A stretch of 64,000 bases of DNA, from assembly GCA_038888615.1 (NCBI GenBank), contig JAWAID010000001.1, positions 496,001 through 560,000 on the forward strand, given 5' to 3'. The notes below the pieces were generated by a model, which saw only the letters and a list, made by a program, of their open reading frames with translations, did not search any database and was not told the DNA's origin. Made by a program: the position numbers and the translations under genes. Positions 16,639-25,395 of the stretch are shown here, piece by piece (position 1 is the stretch's first letter; the number at the start of each line of letters is the position of its first letter). This stretch comes from Candidatus Korarchaeum sp. Lineage in GTDB: Archaea > Korarchaeota > Korarchaeia > Korarchaeales > Korarchaeaceae.

Positions 16639-17543
16639 GGTTCGTGGCGATAGGTAACGCGAACGTTGATATAAAGATATTCGTGGAGAGAGTACCTAAT
16701 CCGGATGAATCAATCGACGCTCTAGCCGCTAGCGTGAGCGCTGGGGGTGCGGCTTCGAACTTCGCGATAGCGGCAGCTAGAATAGGTGTTGAGTCACATA
16801 TAATCGCTTCTCTAGGGAATGACGATTTGGGCAAGATATACCTAGAGACGTTAGGGAGATGTGGCGTCAACACGTCAAATGTCAAGGTAGTAGAGGGAAT
16901 TAGGACAGGTTTAGTCGTGATACTAAATGTTTTAGGTGAGGATAGGAGAATGATAGAGAGTACTGGAGCTAATGAGGAACTAATGCCATCCGATATCATC
17001 GATAGGAAGGACCTGATGATCTCCGCGGATGAGGTTCACATGGCGAGCGTGAGACCTGAGATAGCTGAATCCGTCCTAGGGATAAGGAAGGATGCTTCAT
17101 GGGATCCCGGGATGAGGATCATAAGGAAATACAGGGATAGAATATGGTCCTTAATCAGTAAGGCTGGAAAAGTATTTTTGAACGAGAGGGAAGCCGAAGC
17201 ACTCGCGGGAGAGAGTGATCCACTCACTTGCATCACTAAGATAGCTGAAAGGGGGTCAAACGAGGTGATAGTGAAGATGGGGTCGAGGGGTTCCTTAGCC
17301 TGGGTTGAGGGCGAAACTTATAGGGTGAGTGCGATCCCAGTGAAGGTAGTTGACACGACGGGAGCTGGGGATATATTTGCAGCCGTCTACTTGAAGGCTA
17401 GGAGGAAGGGGTATAGCGTCGAGGACTGTCTGAAGTTAGCAAATGCAGCATCAGCTATTAAAGTATCGAGGCCAGGTACTGTTGGTGGAATGCCAAACTG
17501 GGATGAGATACAGACGATGAGCCTCATGTTCTACGGTAAGTGA
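16635..17543 (+). CDS. PfkB-family sugar/nucleoside kinase
   Basis: 302 residues. The N-terminus has a Gly-rich PfkB signature 1 region (SAGGAASNFAIAAARIG) and the C-terminus signature 2, DTTGAGDIFAAVYL, with the catalytic aspartate and the anion hole. The ribokinase-like fold would phosphorylate a sugar or nucleoside; archaeal relatives include ribokinase, KDG kinase and ADP-dependent nucleoside kinases. It lies next to tmk and opposite prs, which is compatible with nucleoside or ribose salvage, but that is inference. Confidence 0.85.
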   Translation: MRFVAIGNANVDIKIFVERVPNPDESIDALAASVSAGGAASNFAIAAARIGVESHIIASLGNDDLGKIYLETLGRCGVNTSNVKVVEGIRTGLVVILNVLGEDRRMIESTGANEELMPSDIIDRKDLMISADEVHMASVRPEIAESVLGIRKDASWDPGMRIIRKYRDRIWSLISKAGKVFLNEREAEALAGESDPLTCITKIAERGSNEVIVKMGSRGSLAWVEGETYRVSAIPVKVVDTTGAGDIFAAVYLKARRKGYSVEDCLKLANAASAIKVSRPGTVGGMPNWDEIQTMSLMFYGK

Positions 17544-18568
17544 GCGTGGTTCATATGGGAAATCAGAAGGAGGTCCCTAAGATAGGTAGGAGAAACATCC
17601 TCCTTATGCTTGTTGGTGTGACCCTAACGGTACCTCTTCTCATCACGTTTGACTTCCGATCAGCTGTAGAGAGGATGAAATCTATGGGATTGATTCCAGT
17701 GATCGTGGCTTTCGCATCAATCCACGTGGGCGTCCTCTTCTATAACTTGGGGTGGTACTTCCTCTTGAGAAGGAGGGTAAAGTTTAAGGACGTTTTTCTG
17801 ATAGGTTGGGTAAGTCTATTCATGAACCTTCTCATTCCAGCGGCATCGACAACGGGCGAGATAGCTAGAGTTTACTTATTAACTAAGAGGTCTAATGTGA
17901 GCGCTCCGGAAGCCCTATCATCGGTAGTGGCTCACAGGATAATAATGGTGGCTCCCTTCATAGTGAGCGTAACCCTAGGTCTCTCTTACCTCATGACCTT
18001 CAGGCTAGATGGTAATAGTGCGGTAGTGATACTGCCCGTAGCGCTCCTGACGGTGGTGTTCTACTTAATATATAAGCTCAGTATGAGGGAGGACTACTTA
18101 GAGAGGATAATCAAGGTGCTCGAGAGGATCTTGAGGAAAGATTTTGAATTTCTCAACAGTTTGGCGAGAGAGTACTCAGAGTCATTCAGGTATTTGATGT
18201 CGAATAGAGCAATGCTCTCAATAACGGTGCTCTGCGCATTTCTGAATTGGCTATTCGATATGCTCCCCATATTCATATATTTCGGAGCTCTGGGGCACAC
18301 TCTGAACCCTCTATTAGGAGTCCTGATATACTCAGTCTCCATAATACTGATACTGATCCCTGTGGGCATCCCGGGAAACATGGGAGTGAGGGAATGGGTC
18401 ATGACCAGTCTGCTGGTACTTGTGGGCTTAAGCAGCGGAGAGGCCCTTGCTCTCACACTGGCTTCCTCTACGATAACGGTGTTTCTGAACGAGTTGATCT
18501 TCGGCTTAGCAGCTTACCTGATCCTGATGGGATCATCGGGCTCCCTTAGTAAAGATGAAAGTTTTTAA
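17540..18568 (+). CDS. UPF0104 / lysylphosphatidylglycerol-synthase-type membrane protein
   Basis: 342 residues with about eight membrane helices. The pattern GWVSLFMNLLIPAASTTGEIARVYLL followed by SSVVAHRI is characteristic of the COG0392/UPF0104 family, related to the flippase half of MprF. The likely role is moving or handling polar lipids or sugars across the membrane; the substrate is unknown. The GTG at 17540 overlaps the kinase stop codon. An ATG at 17555 is the alternative start. It is the last gene of the tmk run. Confidence 0.78.
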   Translation: MSVVHMGNQKEVPKIGRRNILLMLVGVTLTVPLLITFDFRSAVERMKSMGLIPVIVAFASIHVGVLFYNLGWYFLLRRRVKFKDVFLIGWVSLFMNLLIPAASTTGEIARVYLLTKRSNVSAPEALSSVVAHRIIMVAPFIVSVTLGLSYLMTFRLDGNSAVVILPVALLTVVFYLIYKLSMREDYLERIIKVLERILRKDFEFLNSLAREYSESFRYLMSNRAMLSITVLCAFLNWLFDMLPIFIYFGALGHTLNPLLGVLIYSVSIILILIPVGIPGNMGVREWVMTSLLVLVGLSSGEALALTLASSTITVFLNELIFGLAAYLILMGSSGSLSKDESF

Positions 18569-18598
18569 TAAATTATGCGGTAGATAATAGGTGAGTTT

Positions 18599-19768
18599 AT
18601 GCCTAGATTCGCATCTAGGATGAGTAGATTAGGTGTTGAGGGAGCTTTTATAGTTCTCGCTAAAGCAAAAGAACTGGAGAGAAAGGGGAAAAGTGTAATA
18701 CACTTGGAGATAGGTGAGCCTGGTTACAATCCACCGAGGCATGTGATAGAGGCGACTAAGAAGGCTGTCGAGAGCGGAATGACGAAGTATACGCCATCAT
18801 CAGGGATATATGAGCTTAGAGAAGCAATAGCAGAGAGAGTATCTGAGAGCAGAGGCCTGGAAGTCAAACCTGAGAACGTTGTCATCACTACAGGAGCGAA
18901 GTTAGCTATATTCGGAGCATTAATGTCCTTCATCGACCCCGGTGATGAGGTAATAATCCCAATGCCCGCTTACCCTGCTTACGAAAGCGTTACTAACTTC
19001 ATAGGTGGTATCGTGAGGCCCGTCATGCTTAGAGAGGAGAGGGGGTTTTCCCCTAGCGTCGAGGACGTGATGGCTCAGGTATCCGATAAGACGAAGGCTA
19101 TAGTGATAAACACACCTTGTAATCCCACAGGTGGTATGTACAGCAGGAGGGATCTCGAGGAGATCGTCAGGATAGCCAGGGAGAGGGACTTACTGGTGGT
19201 GTCTGATGAGATATACGAGGATATAGTGTTCGATGGTAGGAAGCACGAGAGCATATTATCCATCCCGGGGGCAGAAGAAGTAGCTATTATGGTCAGCGGT
19301 TTCAGTAAGACTTGGGCGATGACGGGGTACAGGTTAGGCTATGCCGTTGGGAAGCGGGAATTCGTCGATAAGATAGCCCAGATACAGCTCAACACGTCGT
19401 CCTGTCCTGCTCACTTCGCTCAGATCGCTGCGATAGAGGCTATCAGAGGACCGCAGGACGAGGTCTACGAGATGCTGAGGGACTACGAGAGGAAGAGAGA
19501 TGTGATATACGAGGAGGTCTCTAAGGTAAAGGGTTTCAGAATGATTAAGCCAGCTGGAACTTTCTATGCTTTTCCGAACATAAAGGCTACAGGTTTCTCC
19601 TCTAGGGAACTTGCTGATAGGCTACTTCTCGAAGCCGGAGTAGCTCTACTACCCGGAACGGCTTTCGGAGAAGCCGGTGAGGGTTACCTGAGGCTATCGT
19701 TCGCCGGTCCAATGGAGGATATCAAGGAAGGGATGCATAGAATTAGGGAGTACATTGAATCTCTATAG
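18599..19768 (+). CDS. class I/II aminotransferase (aspartate/aromatic type)
   Basis: 389 residues, fold type I PLP enzyme. Visible motifs are TPSSGIYELREAIA, the substrate-binding NTPCNPTGG, VVSDEIYEDIVFDG, the Schiff-base lysine in SGFSKTWAMTGYRLGY, and the C-terminal YLRLSFAGP with the carboxylate-binding arginine. Close to archaeal aspartate/alanine aminotransferases; amino-acid preference is not readable by eye. TTTTTAATAAA at about 18562 and GGTGA before the ATG suggest its own promoter and a short leader. Confidence 0.9.
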   Translation: MPRFASRMSRLGVEGAFIVLAKAKELERKGKSVIHLEIGEPGYNPPRHVIEATKKAVESGMTKYTPSSGIYELREAIAERVSESRGLEVKPENVVITTGAKLAIFGALMSFIDPGDEVIIPMPAYPAYESVTNFIGGIVRPVMLREERGFSPSVEDVMAQVSDKTKAIVINTPCNPTGGMYSRRDLEEIVRIARERDLLVVSDEIYEDIVFDGRKHESILSIPGAEEVAIMVSGFSKTWAMTGYRLGYAVGKREFVDKIAQIQLNTSSCPAHFAQIAAIEAIRGPQDEVYEMLRDYERKRDVIYEEVSKVKGFRMIKPAGTFYAFPNIKATGFSSRELADRLLLEAGVALLPGTAFGEAGEGYLRLSFAGPMEDIKEGMHRIREYIESL

Positions 19769-19769
19769 A

Positions 19770-20276
19770 TCATAAATCCAATATTTCCGCTTTTTTCGCC
19801 TCGGTATACAATAAGGCTGCGGTTCTCCTTCCACTGAGCTTACCGCAGAGCTCACCTGGATTGACGACGAGCGTATCGCCAATCTCCTCAATATGCACCT
19901 CATGCGTGTGCCCATAGAGAACGAAGTCGAACCTTCCACTGCTCGCTAGGGATACGGCAGTGAACTTCGTCAGCTCACTGTCTCCAAACCCATGAAAGAG
20001 CAGTAATTTAGCTCCATCGAGATCTACCTCAACGGGGGATTGATAATAGGTACCCCCTCCCTCAACGCTCCTCAGGGCTGGGAGAACTTCGGCATCGTTA
20101 TTTCCCCTCAAGATCCTAAATGGAATCCCAGAGCTTAAGATAGGGTCCAAGGAAAATGGGGAAATTAGGTCCCCTAAGTGGATTAACTCATCGATACCGA
20201 ATCTCTGAAAGAGTTCCAGAACCCTCTCCAACGATTCAACGTCATCGTGAGAATCCGAGATAAGCCCTAATATCAT
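19770..20276 (-). CDS. YfcE/MJ0936-family metallophosphoesterase
   Basis: 168 residues. The calcineurin-like metal-ligand set is complete: LISDSHDD (Asp, His), HLGDLIS, LRGNNDAE, LFHGFGDSE and LYGHTHE. Length and arrangement match the small YfcE/MJ0936 phosphodiesterases, active on model phosphodiesters. It converges on the aminotransferase with a single base between the stop codons. Confidence 0.88.
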   Translation of the reverse strand: MILGLISDSHDDVESLERVLELFQRFGIDELIHLGDLISPFSLDPILSSGIPFRILRGNNDAEVLPALRSVEGGGTYYQSPVEVDLDGAKLLLFHGFGDSELTKFTAVSLASSGRFDFVLYGHTHEVHIEEIGDTLVVNPGELCGKLSGRRTAALLYTEAKKAEILDL

Positions 20277-20574
20277 ATAATCACCTTCGTCGGATAGTCG
20301 ATGTTAACTCTTTAAAATCTCCCTGTGCGTGGTTACCTGCTCCGTCCAAGCTCAAAGGCTTCAGATAGCTCATGGTCAGAAGTGAAGGACGTCATTAGAG
20401 TTTTGCAGCTTTACTCCAGGAAGGATGACTGCTTATCTCACCTCAAGGGTATTAGGACAAATCCTCAGACCAACATGCCTCACTGAGCACTAGTAATCTA
20501 CCTACTCAACATGCTATACCTAGTTTAACAAAGATACTGACTGGTTTTTAGAGGGACTCTACTTAGGAATTTCC
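20277..20574. other. gene-free stretch
   Basis: Apart from a TATA-like ATTTTAAAGAG (minus strand, near 20309-20319) that probably serves the phosphoesterase, nothing is firmly identifiable. A plus-strand frame of about 34 codons (from GTG near 20379, beginning VKDVIRVLQLYSRKDD) looks protein-like but has no recognisable family or ribosome site. I see no tRNA or strong RNA hairpin. Confidence 0.4.
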
Positions 20575-21330
20575 TCAAGAGTCTTCTTCGTAGACCTTAA
20601 GGGATTCCATCAGGTAATCTCTACCCTCCGGTGTAGAGAATAGCGGAATCTCCCAGTCGACCAATGGCACCTTTCGAGTCACTCTCTTTAAGGAAGAGTC
20701 CTTCTCCTTATATCCCTTTCTGACGACGACACCTCTCCTCTGCCATGACGGCACTTTAGCGATATTGATCCCCAATTTATCGAAAATCACTTCGTGAAGT
20801 TGCTCAGCTTTCTTACCTCTTAATTCCCTTACGGCATCCTCCCTCCTTAAGCCAGTGCTCTCCAGAGCAATGAGGGCGTAAGAGTTGAGGGCGTTTCTCC
20901 ATGCTTCGGACTGTCTCCAGCTAAGGTAGTCTAAGACGTCCTTAAGGTCCCTGATGATAACTATCCTCGCATCGAAGCATACGGGGTAGTTCAGCACGGT
21001 TGAGACTATAGCGGAGGAGTAGGATGGGATCACGCTAATTAACTTCTCAACTCTCCCGTTCCACGGAACCGGCGGGTAAATTAAGAAGGATATCTCATCA
21101 GAAAATAAGAACGATAGAGCTAAAGGAAATCCTATGCGCATTAGTCTGAGCGGAACTTGAGATAATGCTCTGATCAATCTCTCATCAAACGGTCTGTTCA
21201 ATCCTAGTTCCTCAGATACCCTGTGAAACCTCCATCCATCTACTCTCACTATTAAAGGGCTATCTACAGGCACCCTGAGCCCGGAGAACACTTCCCTGTC
21301 CTTCCAACGAGCGCCTTGGTTACTTACCAT
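20575..21330 (-). CDS. thg1: tRNA(His) guanylyltransferase (Thg1-like)
   Basis: 251 residues. Thg1 motifs: RVDGWRFHRVSEELGLNRPFDE (first metal-binding Asp31), LFSDEISFLI (second acidic pair), and YLSWRQSEAWRNALNSYA, the Thg1 signature near the tRNA/nucleotide site. Thg1 proteins add a nucleotide to tRNA 5' ends in the 3'-5' direction: G-1 of tRNA(His), or repair of truncated tRNAs in archaeal Thg1-like proteins. Presence of the gene suggests that G-1 is added after transcription in this organism. Confidence 0.92.
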   Translation of the reverse strand: MVSNQGARWKDREVFSGLRVPVDSPLIVRVDGWRFHRVSEELGLNRPFDERLIRALSQVPLRLMRIGFPLALSFLFSDEISFLIYPPVPWNGRVEKLISVIPSYSSAIVSTVLNYPVCFDARIVIIRDLKDVLDYLSWRQSEAWRNALNSYALIALESTGLRREDAVRELRGKKAEQLHEVIFDKLGINIAKVPSWQRRGVVVRKGYKEKDSSLKRVTRKVPLVDWEIPLFSTPEGRDYLMESLKVYEEDS

Positions 21331-21481
21331 GAAGGATCACCTACTGGGTCCCAGGGGTACCTCAGGAAATGTGGAAATAAAATTCAGAATCTCCCACAAA
21401 TCCGGAATAGGTAGTGCTCTTGGAGATTAACGCGTTCATAGACGGGAATACTCAGGTATCCACTGATGATGAGCATTCTAA

Positions 21482-21814
21482 TCACTCACTCAACCTTGAG
21501 ATATTCTCAGCAACCTCCAATACAGCAGACTCAACATCATTTTTCTCAGTCTCCAATATTATAATTCCCCTAGCCTCAACGAGCTCCTTCAATCTCAAGT
21601 CAAACTTCTTAGCGATTAAGACCTCGCAATCCCTCAGTATCTCTAATACGGAGGTAGGGCCTCTCCTGCTATCCCTCCTCGTATTGACCCTCATCTCAAC
21701 TCTCGTAGGACTCTTGCCTAAGACATCGTATATGGCAAAGAACTTAGCGGTGTGGAACGATCCCTCGTTTAGACTCTTACCATCGTCTGTAGCTACAGCT
21801 ACCCTGATGGGCAA
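21482..21814 (-). CDS. NifX/NifB-type (dinitrogenase Fe-Mo cofactor) domain protein
   Basis: 110 residues. The N-terminus VAVATDDGKSLNEGSFHTAKFFAIYDV and the DCEVLIAKKF segment match the stand-alone Nitro_FeMo-Co domain, common in non-nitrogen-fixing archaea, where it is thought to bind Fe-S or metal clusters. No nif genes are nearby. It is flanked by a 151-base gene-free stretch on the downstream side. Confidence 0.78.
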   Translation of the reverse strand: MPIRVAVATDDGKSLNEGSFHTAKFFAIYDVLGKSPTRVEMRVNTRRDSRRGPTSVLEILRDCEVLIAKKFDLRLKELVEARGIIILETEKNDVESAVLEVAENISRLSE

Positions 21815-21877
21815 ACACTCTCATCCTCCCAGCCATAGGATCCACTGCTACTCACGGGCAAGAAGATATTAATGTTT

Positions 21878-22930
21878 TTAGTCTACTCTATTGCACTGTT
21901 TTAACCTATCCTTGAGTCTAATGAGGACATTTAACATAGTCTCTGAGCCAATTACCATTGATAAGAAACCCATTCCTCCGAAAATAGACCACTCGGACTC
22001 TCTCTCTAGTATCTTCAATGCTTCAGCATTTAGATCGATATTTTGAGGTGCTGAGATGTAAACTAAGCCGAGTGGAGGATCATAGAAGAATGAAATGGCG
22101 GCTTTAGCTATTCTCCTTGCCTCTATAGAGAATACGAATCTCTGATATGGCTCATTTACCTCCCAAATGCCAATTCCCTCATCGATCATGAACGGTTCGG
22201 CTAGAATGTCCCTTATCTTCCCCTCGAAATCCATCAACTTTGATCTCAAGAGACTCGATGTAGCGGAATTCCCTTTTATGAACCACCAAGGATCGTCCGT
22301 GGATTCCTGGAGAGAGGATACCGCTATCATGATCCACTCCTCTCCCTCAAAGCAGGCGGCCGAAAGGGCCTTCTGAATGAACCCAATAGCGTTCTCCTCC
22401 ATTAAGTCCGGCCAGTAGAGTTGCGATTTTTCCTTGACAGAGTTGCAGAGTTCGGAGGAACATTTATTCTTGAAACCTGCTACGGCTATCCAAGAGAGAT
22501 AATCATTCTCCTTGGAGTAGTAGGAGGATATTAGGTATAACATCAAGCTAGTTGAAACACCTCCCAATGGAAATCCCACTCTACTCACGCCCCAGCTGAG
22601 GGGAATCTCGGTAGATCCATGATCTATTATCATTAAACCTTTATACAAATCCCTGGCTATAGAAATCGGCCCGTAGCCGTGAGGGGGGATCTCTAAGAAG
22701 ACCAGGTAATCGCACTTGTTCAGCATGGACTCCACAGCATCTAGGATAGTCTCGGGAAGCGATACTAGGAATTCGGAGTCGATGCTCATCTGAGAGCAGA
22801 GCTCAGATAGGATAACTGAGGAGGCTATCCCATCGGGAGTTGGTGGGAAGATTATTCCGATCCTCTCAACACCTCTCATGGAGTCCTCAAGGATATGAGT
22901 AGCTCTCTTAACCCAATTACCTACTTCCAT
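21878..22930 (-). CDS. degenerate DHH-superfamily phosphoesterase-like protein
   Basis: 350 residues. The outline follows DHH/RecJ/Cdc45 proteins: a hydrophobic strand then PDGIASSVIL where DHH enzymes have HxDxDG, LVFLEIP where a catalytic Asp is expected, and MIIDHGS in place of the DHH triad. Two of the usual metal ligands are changed (no HxD, and DHG for DHH), so it is probably not an active nuclease. Archaea carry inactive RecJ/Cdc45 relatives in the CMG replication helicase, and this could be one. It overlaps the end of the upstream surface-protein gene by 10 bases. Confidence 0.6.
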   Translation of the reverse strand: MEVGNWVKRATHILEDSMRGVERIGIIFPPTPDGIASSVILSELCSQMSIDSEFLVSLPETILDAVESMLNKCDYLVFLEIPPHGYGPISIARDLYKGLMIIDHGSTEIPLSWGVSRVGFPLGGVSTSLMLYLISSYYSKENDYLSWIAVAGFKNKCSSELCNSVKEKSQLYWPDLMEENAIGFIQKALSAACFEGEEWIMIAVSSLQESTDDPWWFIKGNSATSSLLRSKLMDFEGKIRDILAEPFMIDEGIGIWEVNEPYQRFVFSIEARRIAKAAISFFYDPPLGLVYISAPQNIDLNAEALKILERESEWSIFGGMGFLSMVIGSETMLNVLIRLKDRLKQCNRVD

Positions 22931-25332
22931 GCGCGACTACCCTTCCTAACTCTTCTCACCACGAATAGGAGGAGAGCGAAGCCACCCCCTATCATAAAGT
23001 AAATCAGGAAGTTGAACAGATCTCCTATACGCGTGTAAGTTCCCTCCTCCATGCTTATGATAATATCTTCGGCTTTCTTCAATAATCTCTCGGCGTCAGA
23101 GTATCTCCTCTCATTTATGAGGACCTCACTCTCATTAAACAGGTCTCTAATCATGCTCAGAAGTTCTTGATAAGAGGTAGACCCCCTTAGGGTCTCGACT
23201 AGGGTCTTATATCTCCTATTGAGATCTGCTAGCTTCGACTTGAGCTCCCTCTCCTTCTCACTCTCAGCCTCGCTGACGACGTATATCTGAGCAGCGTCGA
23301 CTTGCAGGAGCCTAGTATCATTCAGTAACGCTAGACTTGGCACGGTGAAGCTCCCCGATGAGTTGAAGCGTAACACTACCCTCGATTGGGAGGGGGATAC
23401 TACTTTCAACTTGTTGCCTGATATGACCCCCTGAGATTCCACTATAAACACTCCCTTGGGGAACTCCAGTGTGACCTCCCCCTTCGAGCTCTCTATCCTT
23501 ATTGTAACTTCAACACTCTCGTTTACCGCTACCCTCATCTTCTTAGCCTCAGCGATGACCCTCCCACCAACCCCTCCTACGGAGACCGAGACCTCCTTGA
23601 AGGTGGCCCTATAAGTGGAGTACCCCTCAGGAAGGTAATAGGCGGAAATGAGGATAGAAGAGGATCCCACAGCTTTAGTCTTGAAGGAGAACTCAAGTCT
23701 CACAGTTTCCCAATCGCTTAAGTTAGCTAAAAGCTTGGAAGTATCAGAGATAGGACTCATATCCGCTGAGCTGACGTTCACTAAAAGCCTCCTCAATGGA
23801 ATCGCTGAACTCAGGCTGATGATCAACTTGACATCATCGCCCAGATTGGGGTTCTCGGGTAACACGAGAGCGAAAATGTTAACAGGATCTTCCACTGTTG
23901 AATAAATTTTTATGTCCTCAGACGAAACTAGTGTATAAGTTTTATTCAAAGAATCCGTTATATTTAGAGAAATTTTACCTGTGTATTGTCCGACTGGGAC
24001 ATTCAGATACAGGGGCACGGTCACCGAGGACCCCGGAGGTACCTGATCGTATACCGGGAAGGAGAGCATGATGGGGGTGTTATCACTGAGTAGATCCATC
24101 CTTATACCACTTATTCTAGCGACGATGCTGCCGGAATTGTATAACTTGATGTGAAGGGAGCCCTTACCTCCCAATAGGTAGACTCTCGTGGAGTTCACCA
24201 GGGATACCCGGTACGCGGGTAAGATCCTTACCCCCTTCTCCTGCCCGAAGATTCCCTCTCCGGTCTCTACTGTAATGAGTAATGTAGCATTGTACTCTTT
24301 CTCAGCAGTAGGTGCTCTCATCTCAATTCTCATTGGTATTCTAATATCCTCTAAGACGATTGAGGTATCTTCGAAGATCAGAGTGATCGCTCTTGAGCCA
24401 TCAGGTGGCTTTAGCGATATACGAAATGATGTACCGCTTATAATCTCACTCGGCATTTCTGCTTGTATATCTATTCTAAAACTTGAATCAAAATAAAATT
24501 TATTTCCATTAAACTCACATACACTGCAGGACATCGGGTCAAGTACCTCGTATGGGGCCCCGCCTAGCTCCTCGATCTCGAGTAAGGACCTTGACCCCTC
24601 GTAAAGCAAGAGCCCCCTCTCAAGTTTTACTGAGTCAGATCTAGCAGGTTTGATGGATGGTCCAAATGCCCTAAGGATAACGGAGGATTCCTTTAGCTTT
24701 ATCTCGACCATCTCATAGGGTTTTACTATGTTCTTTAAGGTGATTTGACTTGAATTTACCTTAGAGACTCCTCGGAAAGTTAAATAGGTCCCATTATCGA
24801 GAATCAGGAGGTAAGAGAGCTCTCCTTGCTGATCCCAGCTCCTTCGGAAAAGCCACCCTCCTACACTCCCTACCCATGAACCGATGAGATGTTCGTTATT
24901 CAACTTGACTTCAGCTACCCCTCCCCTCTTAGTCTCGATGATCTCCAGAGCCTCGAAGATGATGTCCCTAGTTAGTAAGCTGACCTCCTCAATCGATCCA
25001 TTGTAGAGCGTTACTAGGAAAGGTAGGAGGAACGATGCATAACGATCCCCAACCGGTATCGCAGAGGAGTTCCTCTCCAGTACTAGCCTCACGTGGCTCC
25101 CATTGAAGAGGACCTCGTTGAAAGTACTGTTCGGAGCGATGAGGGGGAAGGTACCGTTAGAGTCTACGTTAGCTAGGAGCTTGATTCTATAGGACTTACT
25201 CACGTAGTTATGACCGCTCCCCATGATAGCGACAGTTCCTCCGTACCTTATCGAATCGGGTTGAGCGCAAGTCCTAACATGAGTGAGCAACAGAATGGAT
25301 AGGATGAAGAAGGATAGTAATTTCCTCATCAT
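22921..25332 (-). CDS. large membrane-anchored surface protein
   Basis: 803 residues. Signal peptide (MMRKLLSFFILSILLLT, cleavage near the Ala-Gln at residues 23-24), a long extracellular part rich in beta-sandwich-like Ser/Thr/Val stretches (NEW3/COG1361-like, CARDB-like spacing from about residue 380 to 640), a charged coiled-coil region around residues 690-760, and a C-terminal membrane helix followed by a basic tail RRVRKGSRAWK. This type-I topology matches archaeal envelope proteins of unknown function. It may be co-transcribed with the DHH-like gene. Confidence 0.75.
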   Translation of the reverse strand: MMRKLLSFFILSILLLTHVRTCAQPDSIRYGGTVAIMGSGHNYVSKSYRIKLLANVDSNGTFPLIAPNSTFNEVLFNGSHVRLVLERNSSAIPVGDRYASFLLPFLVTLYNGSIEEVSLLTRDIIFEALEIIETKRGGVAEVKLNNEHLIGSWVGSVGGWLFRRSWDQQGELSYLLILDNGTYLTFRGVSKVNSSQITLKNIVKPYEMVEIKLKESSVILRAFGPSIKPARSDSVKLERGLLLYEGSRSLLEIEELGGAPYEVLDPMSCSVCEFNGNKFYFDSSFRIDIQAEMPSEIISGTSFRISLKPPDGSRAITLIFEDTSIVLEDIRIPMRIEMRAPTAEKEYNATLLITVETGEGIFGQEKGVRILPAYRVSLVNSTRVYLLGGKGSLHIKLYNSGSIVARISGIRMDLLSDNTPIMLSFPVYDQVPPGSSVTVPLYLNVPVGQYTGKISLNITDSLNKTYTLVSSEDIKIYSTVEDPVNIFALVLPENPNLGDDVKLIISLSSAIPLRRLLVNVSSADMSPISDTSKLLANLSDWETVRLEFSFKTKAVGSSSILISAYYLPEGYSTYRATFKEVSVSVGGVGGRVIAEAKKMRVAVNESVEVTIRIESSKGEVTLEFPKGVFIVESQGVISGNKLKVVSPSQSRVVLRFNSSGSFTVPSLALLNDTRLLQVDAAQIYVVSEAESEKERELKSKLADLNRRYKTLVETLRGSTSYQELLSMIRDLFNESEVLINERRYSDAERLLKKAEDIIISMEEGTYTRIGDLFNFLIYFMIGGGFALLLFVVRRVRKGSRAWK

Positions 25333-25395
25333 CCCGTGAGCACCAATGTCCCCTATTATCCTTATATACCGATCGTCGTCATCATACCCACAGAT

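Noticed and set aside
21331-21481. C box-like GATGATGAG near 21467
   Set aside because: No matching D box or terminal stem within 60 bases on either strand.
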